From Sepiola atlantica (lineage: Eukaryota > Mollusca > Cephalopoda > Sepiida > Sepiolidae), in contig OY744522.1 in the NCBI GenBank assembly GCA_963556195.1, positions 35,259,483 through 35,323,482 of the forward strand: a stretch of DNA of 64,000 bases, read 5' to 3'. Of the stretch, positions 22,824 to 35,810 are shown in pieces. Below the pieces are notes generated by a model. It was not told the origin of the DNA, did not search any database, and saw only the letters and a list, made by a program, of their open reading frames with translations. The position numbers were made by a program, and so were the translations under genes. Position 1 is the first letter of the stretch. Each line of letters opens with the position of its first letter.

Positions 22824-23420
22824 TCATTCTATACACTTATAGAAAATCCTGTATGACTTTCTTCGTGGGAGTAACCCTCGCTTTTTTAACGCTCTTTTAA
22901 AAGTATCGACAAATCGTTCTGCTTGACTGTTGCTTCTTGCATGATACGGCACGATTTTGAGGTGTTCACCTAAAAACGACTGACGAAATATTATGAATTC
23001 ATTGGACGTGAATTGAGTACCGTTATCTGATACTACACACTCCACGACTCCGAAACGTGCAAACAATTCATTTAGAAACAAAATTGTTGTTTCTGTTGTT
23101 GTTCTTTTTATACTTATGTATCTCTGGCTATTTTGTGAAGTTATCCACAACAACAAGATAATAGAACCCGTCCAATGGCCCTGCAAAGTAAATATTGATT
23201 CTCGACTACGGTCGGTCCGTTTTAGACCAGGGTTTTAATTTTATGATAAGCATTTTTGCTGTTTTTGTTACATCATTTAACTGTATTCTGGATATTTCGA
23301 TCCATGTTCGTCCAGTAGACGTAACTTTTCATCCGTGATACGCCTGAATGTCCAACATTAAACTCTCCTACAATACGCTTTGCAATGTCGCCGAGATGAC
23401 CACCCGATCACTGTACATTA
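22824..23420 (-). pseudogene. Gypsy A integrase core, catalytic Asp lost
   Basis: Minus-strand order: a degraded zinc domain (VGHSGVSRMKSYVYWTNMD near 23350), then the core FAGPLDGFYYLVVVDNFTK, FGVVECVVSDNGTQFTSNEF with the second Asp, and PYHARSNSQAERFVDTFKRA with the Glu. The first catalytic Asp, expected before FAGPL, is Tyr (codon 23190-23188). A TAG (23130-23128) sits where Trp is expected after FTK. The copy cannot be active. Confidence 0.85.
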
Positions 23421-23866
23421 CTACATTGTCGCCGATGGAATATGTTTCCGGGGTTATTTTATTCTTTTCTTTTATGCCCTTTTAAATACTTTTATAAAAT
23501 CATCGTACATTGTCTTTGTCTTTATCTCTCCAAGTTTCACTGAAAATTCACTTACAATAGTACACAACGTGTTTTTCACCTCAACTTCTGTTCGTAGAGA
23601 GGCAATTACCATGTCTTCCAGGGGTTCAACAGATTTCGGTATTAATCTAGACACTCCGTCCGCATGACTGATCTTTGAGGATGAGAGATACTCCATCTTG
23701 TAATTATTATTTAGGAGGAGAATTCACCATCTTTGTAATCTGTTCGCCGTATGTGTAGGTACACCCTTCTTCGAGCCATAAATTGTTAAGAAAGGTTTAT
23801 GGTCCGTTTGTAATTAAAATCTTCCGTGCACGAAACGGTGAAACTTTGTTACCTCAAAAATGATGC

Positions 23867-24073
23867 TCAGCGCTTTTTTTCTATCACCGAACCGCCGTCC
23901 ATTCTGTGTAAAATATATGCTCCTATGCCGCATGAACTCACATCGAGAGCTACGACGATTTCGCGTTCTGGATCATAATGAATTAAAAACAAATCAGTCG
24001 TGAGAATGTTCTTTATTTTCTCAAATATTTCCTGACATTCTGCCGTCCAAAAACAGTCTTTCTCTTTCTTCAA
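23867..24073 (-). pseudogene. Gypsy A RNase H start
   Basis: Contains WTAECQEIFEKIKNILTTD, then IVVALDVSSCGIGAYILHRM, the start of RNase H with its first Asp. Downstream remains between 23472 and 23860 are frame-broken (DGVSRLIPKSVEPLEDMV near 23600 is the post-RNase H linker). Confidence 0.75.
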
Positions 24074-24308
24074 TAATTTGTTTAAAGGTGCCGTAGTCTT
24101 TCTCCTTCTTCAATAATTCGTTGGGAAAAATACGTGATAGTAATTCTCTATCCTAAGGAAACTCTGGCGCTAGCATATTATTATTTATTGCGCCTGCTCT
24201 CTCTGGGTCGAGTCTTCTCTCATTTTTGTCTATTATCTGTCCCAGATATTTGATATGTTCCATAAAGAACTCATATGTTTCTCTTCTTTTAGTTTGAAAC
24301 CGTAATCT

Positions 24309-24731
24309 TTAGAAAACTTCATGTATGTATGCTTTATATTGCTCCACAGTTTTACTAACTATTAAGATCTCATCCAGATAGGTCGTCGTAAAATCTAGCC
24401 CTCTCAGTAATGCGTCCATTATCTGCTGAAATATAACCGGCGCCACCTTAACTCCAAACGATAGTCTCTCAAATTTGTAAATACACATAAAGGGTAATAC
24501 AACTACGACATTCTTCATCCACCGGATCTGCAAATATGCGTCGCTTAAATCCACTTTCGAACATTTTTTTCCTCCATTTAGCTTCGCAAATATTTCTTCC
24601 GGACTAGGCAACGGATAATGGTAATCTCTGAATGCCTGGTTCAAACCCGTGAAAAAGTCTGCGCATACACGAATTTCGTTATTCGTTTTCTTTTCTTTTC
24701 TCTGCCTGGAAGCCCTATTCGCTATATTCAA
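24309..24731 (-). pseudogene. Gypsy A reverse transcriptase, YLDE instead of YLDD
   Basis: Minus-strand frame of 140 codons: IRVCADFFTGLNQAFRDYHY, LPSPEEIFAKLNGGKKCSK, VDLSDAYLQIRW with the first Asp, then RLSFGVKVAPVIFQQIMDAL and TTYLDEILIVSKTVEQYKAY. The catalytic YLDD is YLDE (Glu codon 24371-24369), expected to abolish or cripple activity. Upstream residues continue in other frames to about 24900. Confidence 0.85.
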
Positions 24732-25129
24732 CCCTTGATAGCACTCCTATTTTCTCGAGCCTATCTAGTTCCATATTGATTTTTTCTTCGGACGCGAACG
24801 TAACATTTAGCTTCTTTGAAAGATCGGTTGTAAATTCGGTTTCAATTCAAATTTTACAATTACTTTGTTACATCTACCAAGCTCACCAGAAAAAAAAACT
24901 TGTGAAAAGTTCATTTTCAGTTCTATTTTTAACTTTTATGCCGCGACATCTTTAGTTTTTACATTCTGGCAAAAATAATGTATCGATAAATCGCACAGTT
25001 GGAACTTCTCCATCCAATCTGTGGCAAGCAAATTTCTTGAATTATTAATCACAAACGCATTTAGTTTTAGCGTTTTTCCTTGAAGTATAACTGTCGTTAT
25101 CAGTTCGACTTCGAATTGATTTACTTTTT

Positions 25130-25385
25130 ACGATTTTATTAGTCTTCAGTAAAGTTGGCTTACGTGTCTGCAGATTAATAATTGATAAATCGGATCCGGT
25201 GTTCAACTGTCTTTCAAATGTTTCTATTTAATATTTTGACGTGATAAAACTTCTTAACATTTCCAATTTTGTCACATTTGGCGATTCTGATAAAACTCTT
25301 TTTTGTTTTACTTTTGTTCTGCAATGCGTACTTTTATTCCCTACGCGATCGAATTTAAAGCACCTCTTTCTTTTATAGGGGCAGT
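25130..25385 (-). pseudogene. Gypsy A zinc knuckle and protease remnants
   Basis: On the minus strand near 25365 the translation CFKFDRVGNKSTHCRTK resembles a CCHC knuckle, with the second Cys changed to Phe and the His to Asn. Further on, LNTGSDLSIINLQTRK near 25200 is the aspartic protease active-site region, with Asn for the catalytic Asp of DTG/DSG. The sister copy B at 25514 still has DSGSDLSIINL. Confidence 0.75.
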
Positions 25386-25504
25386 CTCCGTACAAATGCA
25401 TCTGTCTGCAACTTTAAAAATAAAATTAAATAAAGCTTTATTAAAATTGCTAAAAGTGACGAACTTTAAAATATCAGGAAGTTTGTGTAAATAAAAATAT
25501 TGAG

Positions 25505-26870
25505 TAAAAATATGAAGTTACAACTTGATTCCGGTTCAGATCTGTCAATAATAAATCTTTAAACTTCTGTGACAAAAATTGAAAAAGCAACTTTGATCAG
25601 AACGAGAACATTATCTAAAAGCGTCACTGGTGAACAAATAAAATTTGAAGGCGAGCTAATCGCAAAAGTCTTTGAAATTAAAAATGTTTGTAATGAATAA
25701 CTTAAACAACCTCTTACTCACGGACTGGATGGAGAAATTTCAATTATAGAATATGCCCATAGCTTATTTCTGTCAAAATGTTTTAATTTTAAATTCCGAA
25801 GCAGAGAAACCAAATAAAGAATTAAAATACATGTTCTCGAAAGATTTTTCTGGTGGACAGGGAAAATGTAAACAAATGACTGCCAAGTTTAAATTAAAAA
25901 CAAATGTTCAACCAGTTTTTAAAAGAAATGTTCCATTCGCGTCAGATTGACGAAGAATTAAATAGACTCGAAAAAATGGGAGCATTATCGCAAGTAGAGT
26001 ACAGTGAGTGGGCTTCACCTGCACTCTACGTAATAAAGTATAGATCTGTGTTTGTGCAGATTTCTCCACAGGATTGAAATATGAATTAAAGGAGTACCAC
26101 TCCCCTCTACCTAGTCAAGAAGAGATATTCGCTAAACTCAACGAAAGAAAATACTTTTAAAAGGTTGATTTAAGTGATGCTTATCTACAAATACCTGTGA
26201 AGGAGGAGTGCTGAAAGCTACTTTTTATACATACTCATAGAGGTTTGTATACATTTCGAACGCTGACCATTTGGGGTTAAGATTGTGCTAGCCATCAACA
26301 ATTAATGGACACATTACTTTGCGAACGCCTACATAGATGACATTCTAAATAGTAAAAGCACCGAGCAACACAAATCATATGTACACGAAGTATTTAAAAA
26401 GAAGGCACGACTATGGATTTAAATTGAAGAAGGGGAAATGCGATTTTTTTCATGAAAAAATATCTTAGTAAAATTATAGACAAAGATGGTTGAAGATCAG
26501 ACCCAGAGCGAGCAAGTGCGATAAAATATATGCAGACTCCGGAAAATGTATTGTCACTACAAAGTTTTCTTGGGCAAGCAAATTATTACAATGTGTTTAT
26601 TTCCAACATGCACAATTTGCAAGCTCCTCTGAATGAGCTATTAAAAAAGAAAAAGGTTGGGGCTGGACGACAGAATGCAAGGAGACATTTGAAAAAATAA
26701 AAAATATCCACACATCAGAATTATTTTTGATGAACTATAATCCAGATATCCAAATCATTGTAGCTACTGACATTGGAGTTTGCATATTACACACAATAGA
26801 AGACGGATCGCTAAAATCTGCTCAATTGGATCACGTGAACATTGACATCACTAATTCTTTCTCCACCTGT
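25505..26870 (+). mobile_element. Gypsy-type element B, plus strand, very decayed
   Basis: Same family as element A, opposite strand. Landmarks: MKLQLDSGSDLSIINL (protease, 25511), EEIFAKLNERKYF (near 26115), LSDAYLQIPVKEEC (near 26170), LQSFLGQANYYNVFISNMHN (near 26560), TTECKETFEKIKNIHTSEL (near 26670) and the RNase H start to about 26830. Stops interrupt every domain, and the YLDD region is partly deleted near 26330. Confidence 0.8.
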
Positions 26871-27075
26871 GACGGATATAAATTTTAGACATTTTCTAGA
26901 AAATCAAAATCATGTAACATATTTTTTAAAATCAAAATTGGAATAAAGATTCTAGACATGTGGTTGAGTAGCATTATATTTTGATTTTAATCTTTGTAAG
27001 GTGACATAAAAGTGGTGCAAAAATTGTTAGGTTCAGAGAATTAATTTCAACCGTCCTTTGACGAGTATTCTTCTA

Positions 27076-27127
<52 letters not shown>

Positions 27128-27905
27128 GCGTGTATTTAGACAACATTTTTTAATTTATGCAAACATTGTTAAAAATAACAGAATTCGTCTGTTTAATTAT
27201 ACCTTTTTTATTTTTTCAATTTTTCTGATGTTTTATTTTTGTTAATAAATGTCCCATAGGTTCACGAACGATTTCGATTCTTCGTCGAATCATCCTCAGG
27301 TGTCAATGAACAAAAAAGCTGGAGAAAGAAGAGAATTTTTTAAAAGACGGCGGAGAAACGCGCAGAGATCGTTTTTCGCATTGTTCTAGGAAAGTCGTTG
27401 ACGATTTAAATTTAGCGACACTGGAATGGCATCACAGAATAAAATCGCATTACGTTAAGCATTTTAAAATGTTACCACTGGTTTCATATGTGATGTTATT
27501 ACTTTTAGGTTGTTGTGTTTTTATGTAAATAGCTTCTAGTAAAAAAAAAATACTGTAAGCTATCTACAAAATATATATATGTATATATTCACACAAAAGT
27601 TGGATTAATGACTCAATAGTGTATATATTACTATAGCTCAAATAAGCCTCAACCGAACCTGAATTTTACATACGTTTCTAAAGGGACAATTTAAAAAATA
27701 TACATTAAATGTTGAGCTTTTCACGGAATCTAAACGAGTTTTTCTGATACGAATTTAACCATAACGTTTGTTTTATATATAGTATACTGCATATTAATAG
27801 AAAAATAAAACAGACTATTCGAGCGGATATATGTTTTATTTACATACTATACAATTAAGATTCCATCGAATGGTACCCAGATCTGGCCCCTTTTAGCTCC
27901 TAAAC
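26871..27905. other. AT-rich, no gene; (TA)n tract
   Basis: (TA)24 at 27077-27124. The rest is AT-rich with no recognised element. Confidence 0.45.
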
Positions 27906-27912
27906 TTTGCAG

Positions 27913-28145
27913 GATGCTGGGTTAGAACACCCCTCGGCCATCAAAATTGAGAACAAAGATCTGGAAGTTCATCAAAAGGATGATGGCGAAATTTCTTCAT
28001 CGCCGTTGGTGCTAATTGTTTTTTCGCCGGAACAACAATGGACCGATGATCTTCACCGGGTAAAACTGGATAATCACGTTTGGGTCTGATGAACGAAGAT
28101 GATGTAGAAACCTATATAATTCCTCTGATAAAACAAGAGGATTAA
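27913..28145 (+). pseudogene. Possible host exon or its remnant
   Basis: After TTTGCAG (a possible splice acceptor, AG at 27911-27912) a frame of 58 codons of normal complexity runs to TGA at 28087: DAGLEHPSAIKIENKDLEV, then SSSPLVLIVFSPEQQWTDDL. A second short frame begins inside the stop region at 28089 and reads MNEDDVETYIIPLIKQED, ending at 28145. AIKIE and IKQED both fit the SUMO consensus (hydrophobic-Lys-x-Glu). This looks like the acidic C-terminal end of a nuclear protein split by a frameshift, but the protein is not recognised. Confidence 0.3.
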
Positions 28146-28618
28146 TAAAAAATGGTTACGTAGCGTAAAGAAATAATAAAATAACACAGAAATGCATTGA
28201 ATGAAGACAGATGAACTTATAATTAAGTCCGAAAATCTGAGATATTGGGAAAAATCTTAGTTAAACACTCGTAGCTAAAATGTGGAAATCATCATCATCA
28301 TCATCATTATTAAAGATTTTTATCACTCCTGGAGGAGGAACTTTTCCATCATTTCCATTCACCTTATTGGTAACTGTCATTCAGGTTGGTTTTTTTGCCA
28401 TAGGCATCTATATAGTTGCTTATTTAAGACTTTGATTTAAAAATTCTTGGAAGAGGTGCGGGTGAAATAGTTTATCACATCATTTTCTCGGAGACTTTAT
28501 TTATTGTGGATATTTCAGAAAAATAAACTCTTGTTGGAAGACATGGTGTAAAATTCGGCTCACCGGTAAATAAGAAGAGGGATAACTCGGCGGCGGCTTA
28601 GAACGTTGATTGTTTTCC
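28146..28618. other. No gene seen
   Basis: AT-rich with a short (ATC)6 run near 28287. No recognised element. Confidence 0.4.
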
Positions 28619-28783
28619 TTTGTATTTTATTTACTTCCTCTTGGGTAAGCAAATTATTACCATGTGTTTATTTCCAACATGCACAATTTGCGAGCTCCTC
28701 TGAATGAGCTATTAAAAAAAGAAAAAAGGTTGGGGCTGGACGACAGAATGCAAGGAGGCATTTGTATTTTATTTACCTCCTCT
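28619..28783 (+). repeat. 119-bp Gypsy B fragment between 23-bp direct repeats
   Basis: 28642-28760 is nearly identical to 26570-26690 of Gypsy B (NYYHVFISNMHNLRAPLNEL region). It is flanked by TTTGTATTTTATTTACTTCC at 28619 and the same sequence with one change at 28761, each 23 bp. The right repeat runs into the SINE tail. This is the pattern of a short pol fragment inserted with a target duplication. Confidence 0.8.
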
Positions 28784-28905
28784 CCAGGAGGTTAGACACA
28801 AGATCAGGTGTAGGTTTTGATGAAAGTGCTTCTGTGGAACGAACTGGATTCGAACCTGGTACACACAGGTCCTCAGTCTGTTAACTGCTTAGCCACAGTG
28901 AACTT
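28769..28905 (-). mobile_element. tRNA-headed SINE with a U2-SINE-type tail
   Basis: On the minus strand the tRNA-like head has an A box GTGGCTAAGCAGT (28896-28884) and a B box GGTTCGAATCC (28856-28846), the internal RNA polymerase III promoter. After a short linker the tail reads CTTGTGTCTAACCTCCTGGA followed by GAGGAGGTAAAT, the same stem-loop tail as in the U2-headed SINEs. The head is unrelated to theirs. Shared tail with a different head suggests the same LINE partner. Confidence 0.75.
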
Positions 28906-30500
28906 GTTTCCCTTTGTATTGTTGAAAAAAAAGAAGAATTTATAAATAAGAAACAAAGGATATCTATAAGGTCCATAAGTGTATTCTGATAGTAATACAT
29001 ACATATACATATAATAAGGACGGTAACAAGAACCTACAATGTGGGTGCTCAGGTGTGGTGAGGTTTATAGGAGCGTGTATGTGATGGGTGGGAGATGGAC
29101 TGAGGGTAAAGTAGGGTGTGGGGTAATAATGTAAAATCACATATTTCCATAGGTTTAACCTACTTATGATGGAGTCTGGCATGTGTGTCGTGGGACAGTA
29201 GTGCCGGCCGACTACTGAGGAGAATCTCTACTCTAAGGTCGGGGTAGACATGTCGCTCACTAGAGGTTTTCGTCCGGTAGCTGTGTTAAGGAAGGATAAA
29301 GAGCTGATGGTGGATGAATGTTGGGCGCCTAGTTCATAATTTCTGAAAGTGACCTGGAAATGGGTCAGAGAGTGTTTTGCCGTCTGTGCACAAATCATAT
29401 AAGCCATGGGATGTTGTCGCAAAGTAAAGATGGCGGTTGGGTGAGACGGTCGGATGGGAGCTAGTTAATTAGGTGGTTTAAAACATGAGGGTTATTGAGG
29501 AAGGGCTGAAAAGTTAGGTAGGATGGTGTAGTGTTTGATGAGTATGGCGCTCTGTTTGGGGTTTGTAGAGCAGTGAACATCACAGAGTATGTAATGAGCT
29601 CTTAGTCATCCCCTATCGGGTGTCTTGACTAGCAGCTATCTTTTCCGATGTCAGCATATTCTAAATATCTCTGATTTAACGTTAAGACAGTTTACAAAGG
29701 GGTCGTCAATTTCTCAGCAATCTTACACAATTCTACAAGAACATGTGTGATTATGGGAAGTCTTGGCCTTGGAAGATATCACGGATTCCACAGGAATAGC
29801 TAATCTTAACCGAATTTCTATTGAATAGCTTGTGAAGGCCCCTGAATAGTGAGATGTGTTTGTCTAACAAAGAGAGGCGGTATCTGCCAATGTTGAACCT
29901 TACGCTGAGGGAGAAGGGGATGAACTAAATGGTATTATGTAACCTAATGGACTCGGGAATGATTAGGGATGTAACAGATCTTATATTTAAAGCTGCTTTA
30001 AAGGGCGTTGCTATGGTAAGGGTCAGTATGTCTAAAAATATAAGAGTTAGAAATAGTTTGGTTTATGGTAGGTACAAGATTTTTAAAGATTATAGAGATG
30101 GTAGGATCGGGATTTTATGTATCTAAGTTTCCCTTTAAGAGCTGTTTACTAGGTACAGGTTTATGTTTAAGAAATAAACACCAGAGAGCTAGCATCGAAT
30201 TTGACCTTAAATCACAATCCATTAAGATGTGAAATTAATTGCTTTCTTAATATGTTTAAGGTTTGACCGCTGCAGCCGCGGGAAAGGCATATATCATAAT
30301 CTGAGAATATATTCCTCGAATAGGGATTTAGTTTTCTTGTCGTACAAGTTTTGTTTCTATCAACATTTGTTGCGCACATCTGGTCGCTGAAAATCAAAGT
30401 CGAGTGAAAAATAATGATTTATTGTTTCATTCCATCATAGCTGGTTAATTAAAACGGTGTCGGTTGACCATATAATTGCTCGTTAATTTCATCATCATGG
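28906..30500. other. No recognised gene or element
   Basis: Moderate GC around 29000-29600 and few simple repeats. Minus-strand frames at 28964-29182 and 29228-29422 are mixed in composition but unrecognised. 29930-30120 has a weak plus frame. It may be an unrecognised element's UTR or unique DNA. Confidence 0.35.
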
Positions 30501-30501
30501 A

Positions 30502-30504
<3 letters not shown>

Positions 30505-30533
<29 letters not shown>
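30505..30533. repeat. (GA)n microsatellite
   Basis: About 14 GA units followed by a G-run. Confidence 0.9.
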
Positions 30534-30537
<4 letters not shown>

Positions 30538-30600
30538 AGTGTTCCTTATTAAAATATCAAATATACGAGAAACTATGTGAAGATTACGGATGAACTGATT

Positions 30601-31860
30601 CTACTTGGGTAAGGTAGCGAAAACGAACAGAACACTACGTCTGTGCTTAGATGCAAAATACCTAAACAGCATGATAAAACAGGAACACTTTAAACTGCCA
30701 ACGGCCGAGGAAATCTTTGCAGAGATGCAGAATCCTAAATATTTCACAAAGCTCGATTCCTTAAACGGATATCGGCAGATTAAAGTCGATGAAGAAAGCT
30801 GACGGCTGTTAAATTTCAACTCACCTTGTGGACGATTTTGCTGCACCCGTTTGCCTTATAGAATTCACAGGGTTAGCAAAGTATTCTAGAAGGAAGTCGC
30901 CAGAAATATTGAATTGAAGGAAAAAAAGGAAGGAAAGGAATAATCTCTATTGATGGAAACAACGTACTCGCCACTGGAACTTTGTTACGTGGTATACTTT
31001 TTTCCGACAACACCGTGTTCAATGCAACAACATATCCCCCACTGAACTATAATCGCGTAGTGGACTTTTCTCCAACAATACCGCTTTATATAATGATCTT
31101 TATCGCTGAATGATCTTAGCCATTCCATTACTAAAACGTCTTCTGTCGACTTCCATTAGGTCCGATAGTGACGATAAGGTGAGTCAATAGTATTTCCACC
31201 ACTGAGGGGACCATTGCTAAACTGAGAATGTGAGGAAAGACAAATCGCGTTCATGTAGTAATTGGAAGAGAGGTGATGCAAAGGTCAAAGAAATCATTTT
31301 TTTTTTGAAGATTTCTGCTATTTCTTTAGATGTAAATACTAAAACTTTGAATTTTTATTTAATAATTATAACATAATTTATTGAAATTTCTCATTAAATA
31401 CAACTATACAAATGAAGAAAAAAAAAAGCATTTTACAAAAGAAAAATGAAAAAAAAAGTATTTACCAAAAGTCGAAAAAGAATGGAGGAAAATTTGACCC
31501 CCCATTATTGGGGATGCAAAGGTCTGGGCCCAGATTCTGCAGGATGATATAATAATATAGTCTAATACGCTACAGAAACACATAACATGATGGAGACTCA
31601 TCTTTAACCGACTTCGCAGAGAGGGTCTAGAACTTAATAAAAATAAATGTAATCAAAATAACTTACCTAGGACACCACATAACGAGTGAAGGATTAAAAC
31701 CAGGCTCAACAAAAGCGGAAGCTTTCAACAACATTCCTCTTCCAAAATGTAAGTAAGCCTTAAAGAGATTCTTATAAATTACCAACTATCTAAAGAAATT
31801 CTTCCCGAAATATTCAGAGGTTACAACGCCATTGTGCCACCTCTTACCGAAGGACGTAAT
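30601..31860 (+). mobile_element. Gypsy-type element C, RT split by an insertion
   Basis: A different Gypsy family from A and B. 30601-30920 encodes CLDAKYLNSMIKQEHFKLPT, YFTKLDSLNGYRQIKVDEES (first catalytic Asp), a stop, then FNSPCGRF and RLPYRIHRVSKVF. The RT resumes at about 31513 with DAKVWAQ and ILQDDIII (catalytic Asp pair), LIFNRLRREGLELNKNKC, then in another frame ITYLGHHITSEGLKPGS and ITNYLKKFLPKYSEVTTPL to about 31850. About 590 bp of unrelated DNA lies between. Confidence 0.8.
30925..31512. repeat. Insertion within Gypsy C RT
   Basis: AT-rich unrelated sequence separating two halves of one RT. GGAAAAA-type bases occur at both edges (TGAAGGAAAAA near 30915, TGGAGGAAAAT near 31480), a possible short duplication. 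Two degenerate 65-bp units are visible at about 30960-31090. No coding frame; a small non-autonomous element is plausible. Confidence 0.45.
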
Positions 31861-32486
31861 ATGGTAACTAAAAAAATCACATCTAAAAAAGACAATAATC
31901 TGTCAACCAATGTTACACTTTTACAATCATTATGTGCGGAATTCAGAACGAGGTTTTCCTTCTTTTCTGCCAGGGCTTTTAAAGCCATCGGACATGGCCC
32001 TACCGCTGTTAATCTTCGCATGGCTTTCACAAATTCTGAAGCCGTATCCACCAGACGCCTTTCATGATATCCGTCGCATAGACTCCCTTCTGGTAGCAGT
32101 CGAATAGACTCCCAGAACAGACCAACTCAAATGTAAGTAATATTTATTTATCCATTGCTCATGTATGTATATTATATTAAGTACCTACTTACATGTTTCG
32201 TATCCCTCTTTTACATTTGTCTTTCATAACTGTTTATGTGAGAATAAATGTGTATGTATGTAAATCCAACTGTTTCTTCACGTTCGTCTTTTTTTCATTC
32301 TTTCGACCCTCGCTTTTTCTTCTTCTTAAACAAATGCCTGTGTTGACCGGAGGTTAAGGTAAAACGGAGACTAAAAAGCAAGTTGTCGTCGTCTAAGAAA
32401 ACAGAGTTAGATTTGCAAGTGCCCATAAAAATGAAAGTCAAGACAGGAGGAAAAGAGACAGAGACTGATTGTTCTGTCTGTTGCCA
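31861..32486. other. Unassigned, two overlapping weak frames
   Basis: Frames on both strands at 31821-32067 have mixed composition but no known domain. TGTATGTA-rich sequence follows at 32160-32260. Confidence 0.35.
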
Positions 32487-32556
<70 letters not shown>

Positions 32557-32826
32557 ATAATGATGGTGATGATGATGATGATGATGATGATAATAATAAT
32601 GATGATAATGTGTTTTAAAGTGAGAAGGCGGTGGGGGTGTATAGTAGATAACGATTTAGGATTAAAATGGTGGAAGGGGGCTTAAAAGAGGTGGGAGATG
32701 AAAAACAAGATGAAGAAAGAGGTTGTAAGAAAATGTAGAAGGAAGAGGGTGTGGATAGAGAAAAGGGGGAATGGAGTGAGGCGTGAAGAAGAAGAAGAAG
32801 AAGAAGAAGAAGAAGAAGAAGAAGAA
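32487..32826. repeat. Microsatellites (ATT)n, (GAT)n and (GAA)n
   Basis: (ATT)n at 32487-32555, then (GAT)n at 32560-32590, a 190-bp purine-rich stretch, then (GAA)14 at 32785-32826. Long frames here are repeat translations (poly-Ile, poly-Glu). Confidence 0.95.
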
Positions 32827-33071
32827 AGAGGAGGGTGGGAGGGCAAAACAAAGGAGAAGAAAGAGGATGAGGAGGTTCCGCATGTTTATATATGTACACC
32901 GATTAATCCCCCAGCCATGGTCACTCTCGCTAGAGTCCCTTTAGATGGTGTAAGTCATCATATGTGTATCATTTGGCATAGAAATCCCAGCGGTACCCAT
33001 CTCCTCTCCGGCTTATTTTTAGATCGGAGTTGTTTGCTCTTATAACAGCTATTTCCTCATAGATTCATATA

Positions 33072-34445
<1,374 letters not shown>

Positions 34446-35810
34446 AGTCGATCAGTCTGTCACGCTTAAGTTTTTATTCAACGAATGTCATTTTATTTCA
34501 TCTCTTATTTTGCGGTTGCTTCCAAATAGGGAAAAATTAGATGAATGTGACTAAAACGTCCGTTTGTACATTTCAGCCAACGGTTATTTTATATGAACAT
34601 TGATAACGCCCCCCCCCTCACTATAATCGTTATATTTAACGCCTCATTTATATCATCTAGTAATCTCCATTATGTTCCTGTCTGTCCGTAACCGTAGCCA
34701 CGTCACAATTCCATCTAAGTTTTTAATGTCTTATTTAAAAGAGCAGACATCCCCAGTGTTGCTCGACAAAGAATAATTTTCAGGTGTAAATAAAATAAAA
34801 TAAGTGGTTACATACAAATAAGTTTAAAACTTCTTATATAGTAAGTTCCCTTGATTTCTTGAATTTATCGAATGAAAGAACATATTTTTTGGACCCCCTA
34901 TTCACTAATTCGGTCACTGGTAACACCCAAATTAATGAATATTACAATGATCCTTCAATATGATGTGTTCGGAGTCATACTGAATCATAATAGGTAATGT
35001 TTGTAAGTGCATCTTTGGTAGTTTCTGAGTTTTATCTGGACAGACAGACGGAAAGACAAATAAACATTTTTCCTTTATATAATAGATAGTTTTATGTTGA
35101 AATTTCAATCATTAAGAATTAATGGCCCATATATCGACACTGTTGACCGAATATATCTACTTTATTTTAAGGAGAGTAAAAAGTGGACTTCCGGTTTACT
35201 TTCGGCAGCCTCGTATCTCTTGCTTTCCTTATTTTGTCCTTTAGTCCTTACATTCCATGAACGATGTTTCTGACAAAGGGGGAAGAATTGCTGTTTTCTG
35301 TGTCGGAATCTATCCATCTAACACTTATTGTTGGCTAGTTGTTGTTTTTTTACCTTGAAGTAGTATTTTTTAGCTACTTACATTAAGTGGCTTCAAGCCT
35401 TGTCTGGAGCGATTTCCAGTAAAAAAAAAAGTAACCAATTGAATTTATATTGAATACAACGAAATGCTGGTTCACAGAAGTAATGGCGTGGCTAATTAAC
35501 AGCTTATTTAAAAAAATGATTTTAACAAATAAGTTACGAGCATTAATGATTTCTAATTGTTTGTTTTGAATACATATTATATATAATTTCGTGGATAAAT
35601 GTTCAATGGAAGCAACAAAACAAAACTATAATTGTATTATCTACTTTCATTAGCATGTGACACGTTGATGCATTTTACTGGTGCGACAACTTCGTAACTG
35701 ACTTGATCATTGGTGTGAAACGTTGATTAGAGATAATAGTTTTGTTAATTAAATTTGCTTAAATAAAGAAAGAAGAATAGGAAAATATTATTTTCAGTTC
35801 CATCATTTGA
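34446..35810. other. No gene seen
   Basis: AT-rich unique-looking sequence with a C-run near 34610. No coding frame of note. Confidence 0.4.

Larger units (their letters stand above)
22200..25385 (-). mobile_element. Gypsy-type element A, minus strand, decayed
   Basis: Reading the minus strand from 25385 down: a Gag zinc knuckle remnant, protease, RT, RNase H and integrase in Ty3/Gypsy order. Stops and frame changes occur throughout. No LTR was recognised at either end. A second copy of the same family starts at about 25510 on the opposite strand, so the two face away from a 120-bp junction. Confidence 0.85.

Noticed and set aside
32383..32899. Long frames rich in Ile, Met, Phe or Glu
   Set aside because: They are translations of (ATT)n, (GAT)n and (GAA)n microsatellites.
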